Notes: generated by a model from the letters alone, not told the origin. Counted from the stretch's first letter, positions 22,739 through 32,443 are shown. The stretch: 38,972 nucleotides of DNA from CAURNT01 sp963526495 (GCA_963526495.1 CAURNT010000010.1:1-38972), one strand, 5' to 3'. Translations and numbers: made by a program.

Positions 22739-24977
22739 AAATTTAGTGATAGTGGAATCTCCATCAAAAGCTAAGACTATAAAAAGTATTTTAGGTTCTA
22801 ATTATGATGTAATAGCTTCTGTTGGACATGTTATTGATTTACCCAAAACTAAAATAGGTATTGATATAGAAAATGATTTTAAACCAGAATATAGAGTAAT
22901 AAAAGATAGAAAAACTATATTAGAAGAACTTAAAGCAAAAGGTTCTAAAGCTAATAAAGTTTTCCTTGCTTCAGATCCTGATCGTGAGGGAGAAGCTATT
23001 GCTTGGCATATATCGAATTATATAAATTTAGGTGAAAAGGTTAAAAGAATAGAATTTAATGAAATTACTAAAAGCGCTATTTCTAATGCTGTTAGAAATC
23101 CTAGGGATATAAATACTGATTTAGTAAATTCACAGCAAGCGAGAAGAATTTTAGATAGAATTGTTGGTTATAAAATATCACCGTTAATATGGCCAATTGT
23201 AGGTAGAAGTGCTTCAGCAGGAAGGGTGCAATCAGTTGCTCTTAAATTGATATGTGATTTAGAAAATGAAATACTTAATTTTAAACCAGAAAAATATTAT
23301 CAAATAGATATTTTAATTAAGGAAAAGATTAAACTTTCTTTATCTGAAATATCTGGAGAAAAAGTTGATAAAATAAAAAATAGAGTTATTTTTGATAAAG
23401 CATGTAGTGATTTAAAAAATGCTGAAGTTAAAATAAAAGAATTAGATATTTCAAATAAGACTCAAAGTCCACCTGCAATATATAAAACAAGTACATTACA
23501 ACAAGCAGCTTCTTCAAATTTAGGATATAATGCTACGAAAACTATGAGACTTGCACAAAAACTTTATGAAGGTACTAATATAGATGGTGAAACTAAAGGG
23601 TTGATAACATATATGAGAACAGATTCAACTCGTGTTTCTGATGAGGCAAAACAAAGTGCAAAAGAATTTATAATAAAAAATTATGGTAAAGAGTATGTTG
23701 GTACTTATAGAAAATATTCAAAAAGTAAGAATAGTCAAGATGCACACGAAGGTATTAGACCTACATATATTGATTTAACTCCAGAATATATGAAAACTAG
23801 ATTAACTAATGAAGAATATAAATTATATAAATTAATATGGGAAAGATTTGTAATTTCTCAATTAGCTAATGTAAAATATGAGCAATTAAAAATTGTTGCA
23901 GAACATAAAAACTATACTTTTAAAGGTACTATAAATAAAATAATTTTTGATGGTTATTATAAATTATATAAAAGTGAGGATATGATACAGACTTTAGATT
24001 TTCCAGATCTTAAACTTAATACTAAATATAAGATAGATGAATTGATACCAACTGAATCTGAAACTAAGGCTCCAAGTAGATTTAATGAGGCATCACTTAT
24101 TAAAAAATTAGAGTCATTAGGTATAGGTAGACCATCAACTTATGCTAGTATTATTGAAGCAATAAAATCTAAAAATTATGTTGATGTAATTGATAAAAGA
24201 TTAGTACCAACAGCTTTTGGAAAAGAAGTAAAAAATGAACTTGAAGATAATTTTAAAGATATAATGAATGTTAAATTTACGGCAATGATGGAAAATAATT
24301 TAGATGAAGTTGCAAATGGGAAATTAAATTGGGTAGATTTATTACGTGATTTTTATAAAGTTCTTGAGAAAGAAATGATTGTATATAAGGAAAAGGTAAA
24401 TGAGTTTAAAAATACTAATATATATACTGATGTTAAGTGTACGTATCAAGATGGTAGAATGCTTTTAAAAAGTGGAAATTTTGGTAAATACTTAGTTTGT
24501 GAATTTGATTCAAAAGATAAAATATCTATTAAGGGTATAGATATTGATCAAAATGATATTAAAGATAATTTTGTTAAAATAAAAGATAAAGTCGAACAAT
24601 TACTTGATTCTAAAAAAGGTAAAATTACTGATGTATATACAGAAAATAATAAAATGATGTATTTAAAAGACGGTAAATATGGTGCATATCTTGAAAGTGA
24701 AGATTATAAAAACGATAATATTAGAAAGCCTTTAAGTAAAGAAATAAAAGTTAAATTAAAGAAAAATCAAATAAAAATTGAAAATGGAATTATTCTTTTA
24801 AAAGATATTTTGGAAAGTATAGTTGAAGGTGATAATAAAATACTTTCAGAAGTTGGAGTATGTGAAAAATGTGGTAAAGAATTCACTATTAAGAGTGGAA
24901 GATATGGTAAGTTTTTAGCTTGTAGTGGATATCCAGAATGTAAAAATATAAAAAAAATACCTAAAGAGGGTAAATAA
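22731..24977 (+). CDS. topA: DNA topoisomerase I
   Basis: 748 residues, type IA. The Toprim domain begins NLVIVESPSKAKTI and has the DPDREGEAIAWH acidic motif. The catalytic Tyr294 is in GLITYMRTDSTR. The C-terminal region is short, with one clear zinc ribbon CEKCGKEF...CSGYPECKN at about 705-735, instead of the three to four of E. coli. It relaxes negative supercoils. Its start overlaps the DprA-like gene and its stop shares a base with the XerC start, typical of this conserved cluster. SD GAGGAG. Confidence 0.97.
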   Translation: MAKNLVIVESPSKAKTIKSILGSNYDVIASVGHVIDLPKTKIGIDIENDFKPEYRVIKDRKTILEELKAKGSKANKVFLASDPDREGEAIAWHISNYINLGEKVKRIEFNEITKSAISNAVRNPRDINTDLVNSQQARRILDRIVGYKISPLIWPIVGRSASAGRVQSVALKLICDLENEILNFKPEKYYQIDILIKEKIKLSLSEISGEKVDKIKNRVIFDKACSDLKNAEVKIKELDISNKTQSPPAIYKTSTLQQAASSNLGYNATKTMRLAQKLYEGTNIDGETKGLITYMRTDSTRVSDEAKQSAKEFIIKNYGKEYVGTYRKYSKSKNSQDAHEGIRPTYIDLTPEYMKTRLTNEEYKLYKLIWERFVISQLANVKYEQLKIVAEHKNYTFKGTINKIIFDGYYKLYKSEDMIQTLDFPDLKLNTKYKIDELIPTESETKAPSRFNEASLIKKLESLGIGRPSTYASIIEAIKSKNYVDVIDKRLVPTAFGKEVKNELEDNFKDIMNVKFTAMMENNLDEVANGKLNWVDLLRDFYKVLEKEMIVYKEKVNEFKNTNIYTDVKCTYQDGRMLLKSGNFGKYLVCEFDSKDKISIKGIDIDQNDIKDNFVKIKDKVEQLLDSKKGKITDVYTENNKMMYLKDGKYGAYLESEDYKNDNIRKPLSKEIKVKLKKNQIKIENGIILLKDILESIVEGDNKILSEVGVCEKCGKEFTIKSGRYGKFLACSGYPECKNIKKIPKEGK

Positions 24978-25879
24978 TGGAAATGCATAATATATTAAAT
25001 AAATTTATTTATTATCAAGAAGTAGTTTTAAATAAGAGTTACAATACTGTTAAATCTTATAGAAAAGATATAGAACAGTTTATATATTATTTAGAAAATA
25101 ATGAAGGAATAAATGATTTTAATAAAGTTGAAATTATGAGCTTTAGATCTTTTATTGCTTATCTTAATATGGAACTTGAAGTTAATAAAAGAAGTATAAA
25201 TAGAAAATTATCTGCAATAAGAACTTTTTATAAATATTTATTGGAAAACGATTATATAACTGAAAATAAGACAGTATACATAAATACGCCTAAATTTAGT
25301 AAAGTATTACCTAATTATTTAACTAAGTCTGATGTTGATAAGATACGTTCTGTTATAAATATAGAAAAGATAACAGGATTAAGAGATAGAGCTATGATAG
25401 AGTTACTTTATTCTAGTGGAATACGTTCTATGGAATTATTAGATTTAACGGAGTCTATGATAAATTTTAATGAAAGAGAATTAAGAGTAATAGGTAAAGG
25501 GAACAAAGAAAGAATAACTTTTTTTAGTGATAATGCTAAAAAATATTTGTTAGAATATATAGAAAAAAAGAAAATAGTGTATAGGAATGTAGATAAAGAT
25601 ATAATATTTGTTAATAAAAATGGAGATAAATTAGATTCAAGATCTTTAAGAAGATTAATAACTAATTATGCTTTAAAGGCGGATATAAATAAAGAAGTAA
25701 CACCTCATGTATTTAGACATAGTTTTGCAACGGAAATGTTAAATAATGGAGTTGATATTAGGTATGTACAAGAACTTTTAGGTCACAGTAGCATAGCAAC
25801 TACGCAGTTTTATACACATATAAGTAAAAACATGCTAAAGGATGTATATATGAAAAGTCATCCTTTTGCTAATAAATAG
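24977..25879 (+). CDS. xerC: Tyrosine recombinase XerC
   Basis: 300 residues. An N-terminal SAM-like core-binding domain (about 1-90) is followed by the catalytic domain with all active residues: Arg150 (SSGIRSMELL), Lys174 (GKGNKER), His244 and Arg247 (PHVFRHSF), His270 (LGHSSIATTQ) and the nucleophile Tyr279 (FYTHI). Xer proteins resolve chromosome dimers at dif. The topA-xerC order favours XerC over XerD. No attachment site or mobile gene is adjacent, so it is a housekeeping recombinase. The start codon shares one base with the topA stop. Confidence 0.93.
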   Translation: MEMHNILNKFIYYQEVVLNKSYNTVKSYRKDIEQFIYYLENNEGINDFNKVEIMSFRSFIAYLNMELEVNKRSINRKLSAIRTFYKYLLENDYITENKTVYINTPKFSKVLPNYLTKSDVDKIRSVINIEKITGLRDRAMIELLYSSGIRSMELLDLTESMINFNERELRVIGKGNKERITFFSDNAKKYLLEYIEKKKIVYRNVDKDIIFVNKNGDKLDSRSLRRLITNYALKADINKEVTPHVFRHSFATEMLNNGVDIRYVQELLGHSSIATTQFYTHISKNMLKDVYMKSHPFANK

Positions 25880-25886
25880 GAGAGAT

Positions 25887-27071
25887 ATGAAAGAAAAAAA
25901 ATGTATAGGTTGTGGTGAAAAATTACAATATGATAATCCTGTTCTTCCGGGATATATACCTAAAAATATTTTAGAAACTAGAGATAATATAATATGTAAG
26001 AGATGTTTTAGATTAAAACATTATGGAGAGAATTTAGAAAAGGAAGAAGAGAAAGATGTATATAGATTAGAAGTAAAAAAAGCTATTAGTGAAGCAGATA
26101 TAGTGATACCTATATTTGATATCATTGATTTTGAATCATCTTTTACTAATGAAATAATAGATTTATTAGAAGATAAAACAATATTAGCTTTAATAAATAA
26201 AATAGATTTATTACCTTCATATATACATATATCGGAAGTTTCTAAATGGATAAATTATTATTTTAATGAAAATAATTTTTTCCCATCAGATATTGCATTT
26301 GTTTCAGCAGAAAAAAAATATGGAGTAAATGGTATATTTAGAAAAATCCAATATATAGCTAAAAATATATTAAAAAAGAAATTAGATACAAAAATTAAAA
26401 TTGCTATAATGGGTGTATCAAATGTAGGTAAATCACGTTTAATTAATTTATTATTAGATAAAAATTCTTCTACAGTTTCTAAATTTTCTGGAACAACAAA
26501 AAAGAATATAAAAAATGTAAAAAATACTAAAGAATTTAAATTAGAAATTATAGATACACCTGGATTAATTCCAGATGGAAGACTTTCTGATTTATTGAAT
26601 TCTGATATGTCCTATAAATTAGTTCCAAGTGGAGAAATTTCAAGAAAGACTTATAGACTTAAAGAAAAAATGGTGTTTATGATGTCTAATTTAGCATATT
26701 TTGAGGTTTTATCTAATCCTAAAAATAAAAATAGCTCTATAGTATCAGTTTATGCTTCAAAAGAAGTTAAGTTTCATGTAACTAATAAAAATAAGGTTGA
26801 TGAACTATATTCTAATTTAAATTTCTTTAATTTATTGGATGAAGAAAATTATGAAAAATATAATAAAAATGAATTTATAACCAGAGAGTATACAATTGAT
26901 GAAAATGAAGATTTAGTAATATCAGGACTTGGATATATAGAAGTTAAAAGAGGACCTCTTGAAGTTAGATTACATTTACCTAAATATGTAAAAGTCGTAG
27001 TTAGAAAAAGTATATCTAAAGATTCTAATTTTGAAGAAAATATAGAAGAGGATGATGATTTTCTATGGTAA
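25887..27071 (+). CDS. yqeH: YqeH circularly permuted ribosome-biogenesis GTPase
   Basis: 394 residues from ATG 25887 (SD AGGAGAG); an upstream TTG at 25866 lies in the xerC end and is rejected. The N-terminal zinc knuckle is CIGCGEKLQYDNP with a second CKRC pair. The G motifs are permuted: NKID (G4) first, then GVSNVGKS (G1), a threonine-rich G2 and DTPG (G3). This order is diagnostic of YqeH, which is needed for 30S subunit assembly. The C-terminal domain ends in an acidic tail. Its last codons contain the start of a 33-residue ORF. Confidence 0.95.
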   Translation: MKEKKCIGCGEKLQYDNPVLPGYIPKNILETRDNIICKRCFRLKHYGENLEKEEEKDVYRLEVKKAISEADIVIPIFDIIDFESSFTNEIIDLLEDKTILALINKIDLLPSYIHISEVSKWINYYFNENNFFPSDIAFVSAEKKYGVNGIFRKIQYIAKNILKKKLDTKIKIAIMGVSNVGKSRLINLLLDKNSSTVSKFSGTTKKNIKNVKNTKEFKLEIIDTPGLIPDGRLSDLLNSDMSYKLVPSGEISRKTYRLKEKMVFMMSNLAYFEVLSNPKNKNSSIVSVYASKEVKFHVTNKNKVDELYSNLNFFNLLDEENYEKYNKNEFITREYTIDENEDLVISGLGYIEVKRGPLEVRLHLPKYVKVVVRKSISKDSNFEENIEEDDDFLW

Positions 27072-27166
27072 TTAAGTTTTTTATAAGAATACTATTTTTA
27101 TTTTTAATTATATTTACTAGTTTATTAATAGGAGTTAATATAATATATGGAGCCTTGAATATATGA
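27065..27166 (+). CDS. 33-residue single-pass membrane protein, unknown
   Basis: A short ORF filling the gap between yqeH and the MBL gene. The protein starts MVIKFFIRILFLFLI, continues through a hydrophobic stretch to residue 22, and ends in a short polar tail: one transmembrane helix, basic side in. Its ATG lies inside the last two codons of yqeH (ATGGTAA) and its TGA overlaps the next start (ATGA). The exact nesting on both sides and the absence of other function for this gap favour a real, coupled gene. SD is weak (GAGG about 14 nt upstream). Confidence 0.5.
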   Translation: MVIKFFIRILFLFLIIFTSLLIGVNIIYGALNI

Positions 27167-27930
27167 AAGTATCTATTTTAGGTAGTAGCAGTAGTGGTAA
27201 TTCAACTTTTTTATCTGTAAATAATAAAAAAATTTTGATAGATGTTGGATTTAGTATGAAAAAATTGAATGATAAATTATCTCAAATTAATGAAAGTTTA
27301 GAAAATATAGGATATATTTTTATAACACATGAACATAGTGATCATATAAAATCATTAGGTTCTATACTTAGAAAATATAATGTAAACGTCTATATACATA
27401 GAAAATCTTTTGATGCCATTAAAGATAAAATTGGAAAATATGATTCAAATAAAATTAATTTATTAGATGATAGAGAAATCTTTTTAGATGATTTATCAAT
27501 TAAAAATTTTGACTTAACACATGATGCATCTCATTGTTTAGGATATTCATTTGAAATAAACGATAAAAAATTTACGTATATAACAGACACTGGATATGTA
27601 AGTAAAACTATGAAATTAAATTGCTTAAATTCTGATATACTTGCAATAGAAAGTAATTATGATTTAGATATGCTTATGAATGGAAGTTATCCATGGGATA
27701 TTAAAAATAGAATTAAAAGTAAGTTTGGACATTTAAGCAATAGAGATACTTTGAATTTAGTTAAGTCAATTTATGAATATGATTCTTGTAAATTGAAAAA
27801 GGTTTTTCTTATGCACTTGAGTGAAGAAAACAATTTAGAAGCTTTAGCTTTACACAATATTAAAAGTAATTTTTTGGATATAGATGTAGAGGTTTCGGGT
27901 GAAGAAGTAACATCTATATTTGAGTTTTAG
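27163..27930 (+). CDS. walJ: MBL-fold hydrolase, WalJ/YycJ type
   Basis: 255 residues. It begins KVSILGSSSSGNSTFL, characteristic of YycJ/WalJ, then has the metal motif THEHSDH, an internal His (LTHDASHC) and the Asp of TDTGYV. Such proteins are metallo-beta-lactamase-fold nucleases linked to DNA repair or the WalRK regulon in Firmicutes. Here there is no walRK; the neighbours are ribosome and DNA-maintenance genes. It is about 10 residues shorter than B. subtilis YycJ. Confidence 0.85.
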   Translation: MKVSILGSSSSGNSTFLSVNNKKILIDVGFSMKKLNDKLSQINESLENIGYIFITHEHSDHIKSLGSILRKYNVNVYIHRKSFDAIKDKIGKYDSNKINLLDDREIFLDDLSIKNFDLTHDASHCLGYSFEINDKKFTYITDTGYVSKTMKLNCLNSDILAIESNYDLDMLMNGSYPWDIKNRIKSKFGHLSNRDTLNLVKSIYEYDSCKLKKVFLMHLSEENNLEALALHNIKSNFLDIDVEVSGEEVTSIFEF

Positions 27931-27938
27931 GGAGAATT

Positions 27939-28511
27939 ATGTGGAGAAAATTAGATTTACTAGTAAGAAGTTTAGATGTATATATAAATTATAGGGGTAA
28001 AGGTAAAATTATGCTTAATAATGGTAATATATCTTCAGATATTATGCTTATATTAACTGATATTAAAGATGATGCATTGTTAAGTAAAAATATTTTAAAT
28101 AGTCCAGAAGGTCAAAAAATAAAAGATATATTTAATTTTGTTGGGATACCTATAGATGATATATATATTACATCTTTGTATAAACTAGATAGAAGATTTT
28201 TAAGTGTTGATAAGAAAAGTTTAGAAAATTTATTAGATGTGCTAAGAAGTGAAATATTTTTAGTTAATCCTAAATATATAATAACAGTTGGTGGAGAAGT
28301 ATTTAATTTATTGATTTCTGATATTGCTAAAATGGATATAACTACAAATAATGTTAATTTCTATAATTCAGTAGGTAAAATGTATGATTATGAAGGAAGA
28401 GCACTTGTACCAATATATGACTTTTCATATATATTAAAATCAACAAAAGAAGAAAAAAAGAAAATGGTGGATGTTTTAGAAGTTATAAATAAAATTAGGA
28501 GGAATAAATGA
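27939..28511 (+). CDS. Uracil-DNA glycosylase superfamily-like protein, catalytic motifs lost
   Basis: 190 residues with the layout of family-4 UDG: SSDIMLILTDI where active members have the GEAPG motif, then SPEGQKIKDIFNFVGIPIDDIYITSLYKLDRR aligning with the region before the conserved Pro-rich loop, and NPKYIITVGGEVFNLL matching the strand-helix of the family. The Fe-S cysteines and the GEAPG motif are missing. It is either a degenerate paralog or a member with another role. SD GGGAG. Its stop overlaps the ychF start by 4 nt. Confidence 0.65.
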   Translation: MWRKLDLLVRSLDVYINYRGKGKIMLNNGNISSDIMLILTDIKDDALLSKNILNSPEGQKIKDIFNFVGIPIDDIYITSLYKLDRRFLSVDKKSLENLLDVLRSEIFLVNPKYIITVGGEVFNLLISDIAKMDITTNNVNFYNSVGKMYDYEGRALVPIYDFSYILKSTKEEKKKMVDVLEVINKIRRNK

Positions 28512-29608
28512 TAGGAATAGGAATAGTAGGGTTACCTAATGTTGGTAAATCAACTCTATTTAATGCAATTACGAAAACACAAAATGCGGAGGCAGCAAAC
28601 TATCCTTTTGCAACAATAGAACCAAATGTTGGGATAGTTTCTGTACCAGATTTAAGACTTGATGAACTTGCAAAGATAATAAATCCTAAAAGAGTTTTGG
28701 GAGCAAGTGTTGAATTTGTTGACATAGCAGGTCTTGTTAAAGGAGCTGCAAATGGTGAAGGTTTAGGAAATAAATTTTTAGCAAATATTAGAAATACTGT
28801 AGCAATATGTCAAGTTGTACGTTGTTTTGAAGATGAAAATATTATACATGTAGAAGGTAGTGTTGATCCTATAAGGGATATAGAGATAATAAATGGAGAA
28901 TTGATATTATCAGATGCAGAAACTGTAGAAAATGCAATACAAAAAAATTCTAAACAAGCTAAGAATAATAAAGATGCAAAAAGATTAGTTGAGGTTTTAG
29001 AAAAATGTAAATTACATTTAGATGATTATAAGATGCTTTCAACTTTAAATTTAGATCAAGATGAATTAGATTTAATTTCAACTTATCAATTATTGACATT
29101 AAAACCTATGATGTTTGGTTTAAATATTTCAGAAGAAGATCTTGTTAATTCCGTTGATAATGATCACGTTAAAAGAGTTAAGGAATATGCAGAAAGTATA
29201 AATGCAGAATGTGTAACATTTTCAGCAAAGGTTGAGTCTGAATTAATAGAAATAGAAGATGAAAATGAGAGAAATGAATTTATTGAAAGTTTAGGAATAA
29301 AAGAACCTAGTTTAAATAGATTTATTAGATGTGGATTCCATTTATTAGGATTAATTTCATACTTTACAGCAGGAGAGCAAGAAGTTAGGGCTTGGACTAT
29401 TAAGAAGGGAACTTTAGCTCCACGTGCTGCTCGTGAAATACATTCTGATATAGAAAGAGGGTTTATAAGAGCTGAGGTTGTAGAATATAATAAATTTATA
29501 GAGTATAAAGGTTGGCAAGGAAGTAAGGAAAAAGGTGCAATGAGACTTGAAGGTAAGGAATACGAGGTTAAAGATGGAGATGTAATGTTCTTCAGGTTTA
29601 ATGTTTAA
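28508..29608 (+). CDS. ychF: Redox-regulated ATPase/GTPase YchF
   Basis: 366 residues, normal length. G1 is GIGIVGLPNVGKSTLFNA and G3 is DIAGLVKGA; the NxxE-type ATP-preferring motif region follows near residue 200. The C-terminal TGS domain includes LISYFTAGEQEVRAWT and ends EVKDGDVMFFRFNV, the diagnostic YchF finish. It is a ribosome-associated nucleotidase affecting stress responses. SD AGGAGG; it overlaps both neighbours by a few bases. Confidence 0.96.
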   Translation: MIGIGIVGLPNVGKSTLFNAITKTQNAEAANYPFATIEPNVGIVSVPDLRLDELAKIINPKRVLGASVEFVDIAGLVKGAANGEGLGNKFLANIRNTVAICQVVRCFEDENIIHVEGSVDPIRDIEIINGELILSDAETVENAIQKNSKQAKNNKDAKRLVEVLEKCKLHLDDYKMLSTLNLDQDELDLISTYQLLTLKPMMFGLNISEEDLVNSVDNDHVKRVKEYAESINAECVTFSAKVESELIEIEDENERNEFIESLGIKEPSLNRFIRCGFHLLGLISYFTAGEQEVRAWTIKKGTLAPRAAREIHSDIERGFIRAEVVEYNKFIEYKGWQGSKEKGAMRLEGKEYEVKDGDVMFFRFNV

Positions 29609-30434
29609 TATGTTAGATATATTTAAGAATTTTGGTGGGTTAAAATTAATCGAATGGTTAACAAGTCATTTAATTGCAATAATTTTATCAGTAATTATAC
29701 TTTACTTTTTTTCTAATATATCAACATATATAACAAATATTTTAGATAAAATATTTTTATCTAAAGTAAAAGATAAAGGTGTTAGAACATTTTTAAAATC
29801 TTTTACAAAAGCTTTAGTTAAAATATTTTTATTTTACTTAATATTGATGATATTAGAAATTAATCTAACTTCATTATTTGCTTTAATAGGGGCATTATCT
29901 GTAATATTTGGTTTTGCTTTTAAGGAAATTATACAAAATATATTTGGTGGGATAATAATACTTACATTTAAACCATTTAAAATAGGTGATAGCATACAAT
30001 TTAAAGAATTTACAGGTACTGTTACGAAGATAGAAATATTTTATACAAGAATTTTGAGTTTTCAAAATGAAATAGTAATTATACCAAATGGTTCTATTAT
30101 AATTAATGAATTAAAGAATTTAACTTCGCAAAATATGAGAAGATTAGATTTGATGATAGGTGTAGATTATAAATCAAATGTTGAGGATGTCAAAAATATA
30201 TTGCAAAAAATAATAAGTGATTGTCAATATACATTAGATAATGAAGCTCATGTTGTAGGAATTGAAGAATTTGCTTCTTCATCTATAAATTTTGGAATTT
30301 ATGTTTATGTTTTACCTGAAAATTATAGATTAGCGAAATTTTATATACTTGAAGAAATAAAGAAAAGATTTGAAATTGAGAAAATAAATATACCATTTAA
30401 CAAATTAGATGTAACTATTGTTAATAAGGAGTAG
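29601..30434 (+). CDS. Small-conductance mechanosensitive channel, MscS family
   Basis: 277 residues, close to E. coli MscS (286). Two N-terminal helices (about 20-40 and 62-85) lead into the pore helix, ALIGALSVIFGFAFKEIIQNIFGGIIIL, rich in Gly and Ala. This is followed by the beta domain (FKIGDSIQF, VTKIEIFYTRI, IIPNGSIIINELKNL) and a C-terminal alpha/beta domain. It is an inner-membrane osmotic safety valve. The ATG overlaps ychF by 8 nt. Confidence 0.93.
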   Translation: MFNMLDIFKNFGGLKLIEWLTSHLIAIILSVIILYFFSNISTYITNILDKIFLSKVKDKGVRTFLKSFTKALVKIFLFYLILMILEINLTSLFALIGALSVIFGFAFKEIIQNIFGGIIILTFKPFKIGDSIQFKEFTGTVTKIEIFYTRILSFQNEIVIIPNGSIIINELKNLTSQNMRRLDLMIGVDYKSNVEDVKNILQKIISDCQYTLDNEAHVVGIEEFASSSINFGIYVYVLPENYRLAKFYILEEIKKRFEIEKINIPFNKLDVTIVNKE

Positions 30435-30435
30435 T

Positions 30436-31065
30436 ATGGATATAAAAGTATTTTTTAATGAGGAAACAACAAGTAACACATATTTAATAGAAAAAAAATC
30501 TAAAAAATATATAATAGATCCTGGAAGTTTGAAAATGAATAAATTACTAAAATATATAAAAAGTAATAATTTTGAAATAGAAGGTATAATACTTACACAT
30601 GGTCATTATGATCATATTATAGGTATACCGACTCTTATTGATGAATTAGGTATTAATAAAATATATATTTCAAATATAGAAAAGGAATTTTTATATAACC
30701 CTAGATATTCTTTACTTTTTTATTCTGATCTTGATCAAAAAGTATTGGAAGAATCATTATCTAAAGTAGAGATTATAGAGTTAATTCCAGATTCTATTTT
30801 TGAAGATTTTGAGATAATACATACACCAGGTCATACTAAAGGTGGAATATGTCTTTATGATAAAGATGAAAAGGTATTAATTTCTGGAGATACAATGTTT
30901 AAGGGAACTTATGGCAGAGTAGATTTACCAACAGGAAATTCAAGAGAAATGCGTGATTCTATATATAAATTGTTAAAACTTGATAAGAATACTGTTGTTT
31001 ATCCAGGACATGGAGGAAGTACAACTATAGAACAAGAATACAATATATATTATTCAGGATTTTAG
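30436..31065 (+). CDS. MBL-fold hydrolase, glyoxalase II-like (YcbL type)
   Basis: 209 residues from ATG 30436 with SD AAGGAG; the earlier in-frame start at 30418 lies inside mscS. The metal motif THGHYDH is complete, followed by HTPGHTKGG, SGDTMFKGTYGR and the final VYPGHGG. This is the short glyoxalase II-like group lacking the C-terminal glutathione-binding domain, so its substrate is uncertain. It is the last gene of the long operon beginning near asnS. Confidence 0.88.
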   Translation: MDIKVFFNEETTSNTYLIEKKSKKYIIDPGSLKMNKLLKYIKSNNFEIEGIILTHGHYDHIIGIPTLIDELGINKIYISNIEKEFLYNPRYSLLFYSDLDQKVLEESLSKVEIIELIPDSIFEDFEIIHTPGHTKGGICLYDKDEKVLISGDTMFKGTYGRVDLPTGNSREMRDSIYKLLKLDKNTVVYPGHGGSTTIEQEYNIYYSGF

Positions 31066-31100
31066 AAATTAATATAAAAAGAGAAAAGTTATGTAAGAAT

Positions 31101-31158
31101 ATGTACCAACAAACTGGACAGAAAAAATGAAAATTTGTTGGTACATTTTTATTTTTAT
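31101..31158 (+). terminator. Terminator hairpin, possibly derived from an IS end
   Basis: A 13-bp perfect stem ATGTACCAACAAA (31101-31113) / TTTGTTGGTACAT (31134-31146) with a 20-nt loop, then a T-rich tract to 31158. It can end the + operon and perhaps gltS from the other side. The 5' arm and loop resemble the end of an IS3/IS150-type element (TGTACCAACAAACTGGACAG) and have an inverted partner at 32619-32638. Confidence 0.75.
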
Positions 31159-31161
31159 TAA

Positions 31162-32397
31162 TTATTTAAAGAAACTTTCAAATATAGTAATTATTGATAC
31201 ATTGAAGAAATCAATGAACAATGCTCCAACCAATGGAATAACAAAGAAAGATACTTTTGAATAAATATATTTTTCAGTAACAGATTTCATATTTGCAATA
31301 CCATTTGGTGTAGCTCCTAATCCAAAACCTGCATGTCCTGAAACCATAACAGCTGCATCATAATCTCCACCCATAACTTTAAATGTTACAAATTTTAAAT
31401 AGAAGAATATTAATATAACCTGTGCTATTAATAAGATGATTACTGGTACAGCTAAATCAATTAATTGCCATAATTTTAATGACATTAATGCCATTGCTAA
31501 GAATAAGTTTAACGAAACATCTTCAATAACACTAATTTCATGAATTGGTGCTTGTAATTTTTCAGATATATCAAATATATTTCTCATAATAGCTGCAATA
31601 ATCATCGGTCCAATATAAACTGGTAAACTTAATACTGGAAATAATTGTTTTAAAAGTATTGATAAATAAGAACCAATTCCCATAGCGATTAAAATATAAA
31701 AGAATGCATAAGAAAATTTTTCACCATTTAAAATAGTTTTTTCTTCTTTTCTAACATTTTCATCTATATCTTTTTCTTCAAAACGAGCATCTTTTCTTTC
31801 ATTTATAATTTCATTTGGTAATAAATTATATTTTTTTATAAGACTATCAGCGATAGGACCACCTATCATAGAACCTGCGATAAGACCAAATGTAGCAGAA
31901 GCAATAGCGATTGTACTTGCAGTTTCGGCTCCTTTAAATCCTAAAGCTTCAACAGTAGGTGCGATAGCTGCCGCAGTTCCGTGTCCTCCAGTCATAGGAG
32001 TTGATCCAGTCATTAGTGCTAATAGTGGATGTAAACCTACAAAAGGACCCAGACCAACAGCAACTAAATTTTGTAAAATAAGAAGTCCAACAGCAACAGC
32101 TAAAAATGTAAAGACTTTTTTACCACCTTTTTTTAAAACTTGTAAACTTGCATTAAATCCTACACTTGTAAAGAACATTACCATAAAAAATTGTTGTAAT
32201 GTAGTATCAAATTTGATTTCTAAAAAATTACTTTGTTTAAAAATAAAAGTAACAATAGCAAATAAAAATCCACCTATTACTGGGGCTGGAATACAATATT
32301 TTTCAAAAAATCTAATTCTCTTTCTTAAAGCTCTACCAATTATAAGTAGAATAACTGCTAATCCAATGGCTTGTATCATGTCTAATTCTAATTCCAA
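31162..32397 (-). CDS. gltS: Sodium/glutamate symporter
   Basis: 411 residues, about 10-12 membrane helices with the two-fold GltS repeat. Family marks are GLGPFVGLHPLLALMTGSTPMTGGHGTAAA in the first half and VSGHAGFGLGATPNGIANM in the second. It imports glutamate with Na+. The start is TTG at 32397 with GAGGAA at 9-10 nt; the internal ATG at 32379 is poorly spaced from any SD. A hydrophilic loop of about 45 charged residues (about 198-225) separates the halves. Monocistronic, with its own promoter. Confidence 0.94.
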   Translation of the reverse strand: MELELDMIQAIGLAVILLIIGRALRKRIRFFEKYCIPAPVIGGFLFAIVTFIFKQSNFLEIKFDTTLQQFFMVMFFTSVGFNASLQVLKKGGKKVFTFLAVAVGLLILQNLVAVGLGPFVGLHPLLALMTGSTPMTGGHGTAAAIAPTVEALGFKGAETASTIAIASATFGLIAGSMIGGPIADSLIKKYNLLPNEIINERKDARFEEKDIDENVRKEEKTILNGEKFSYAFFYILIAMGIGSYLSILLKQLFPVLSLPVYIGPMIIAAIMRNIFDISEKLQAPIHEISVIEDVSLNLFLAMALMSLKLWQLIDLAVPVIILLIAQVILIFFYLKFVTFKVMGGDYDAAVMVSGHAGFGLGATPNGIANMKSVTEKYIYSKVSFFVIPLVGALFIDFFNVSIITIFESFFK

Positions 32398-32443
32398 TGT
32401 AATAATTCCTCGCTTTCGATATATTTAAGTTATCCATGAAAGT

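Noticed and set aside
24767..24988. Minus-strand open frame across the zinc ribbon of topA
   Set aside because: Antisense shadow; no SD.
24977..25879. XerC as an integrase of a mobile element
   Set aside because: It lies in the conserved topA-xerC-yqeH cluster with no att repeat or cargo genes.
32213..32428. Plus-strand open frame over the gltS start
   Set aside because: Antisense to gltS coding and promoter; no plus-strand promoter or SD.
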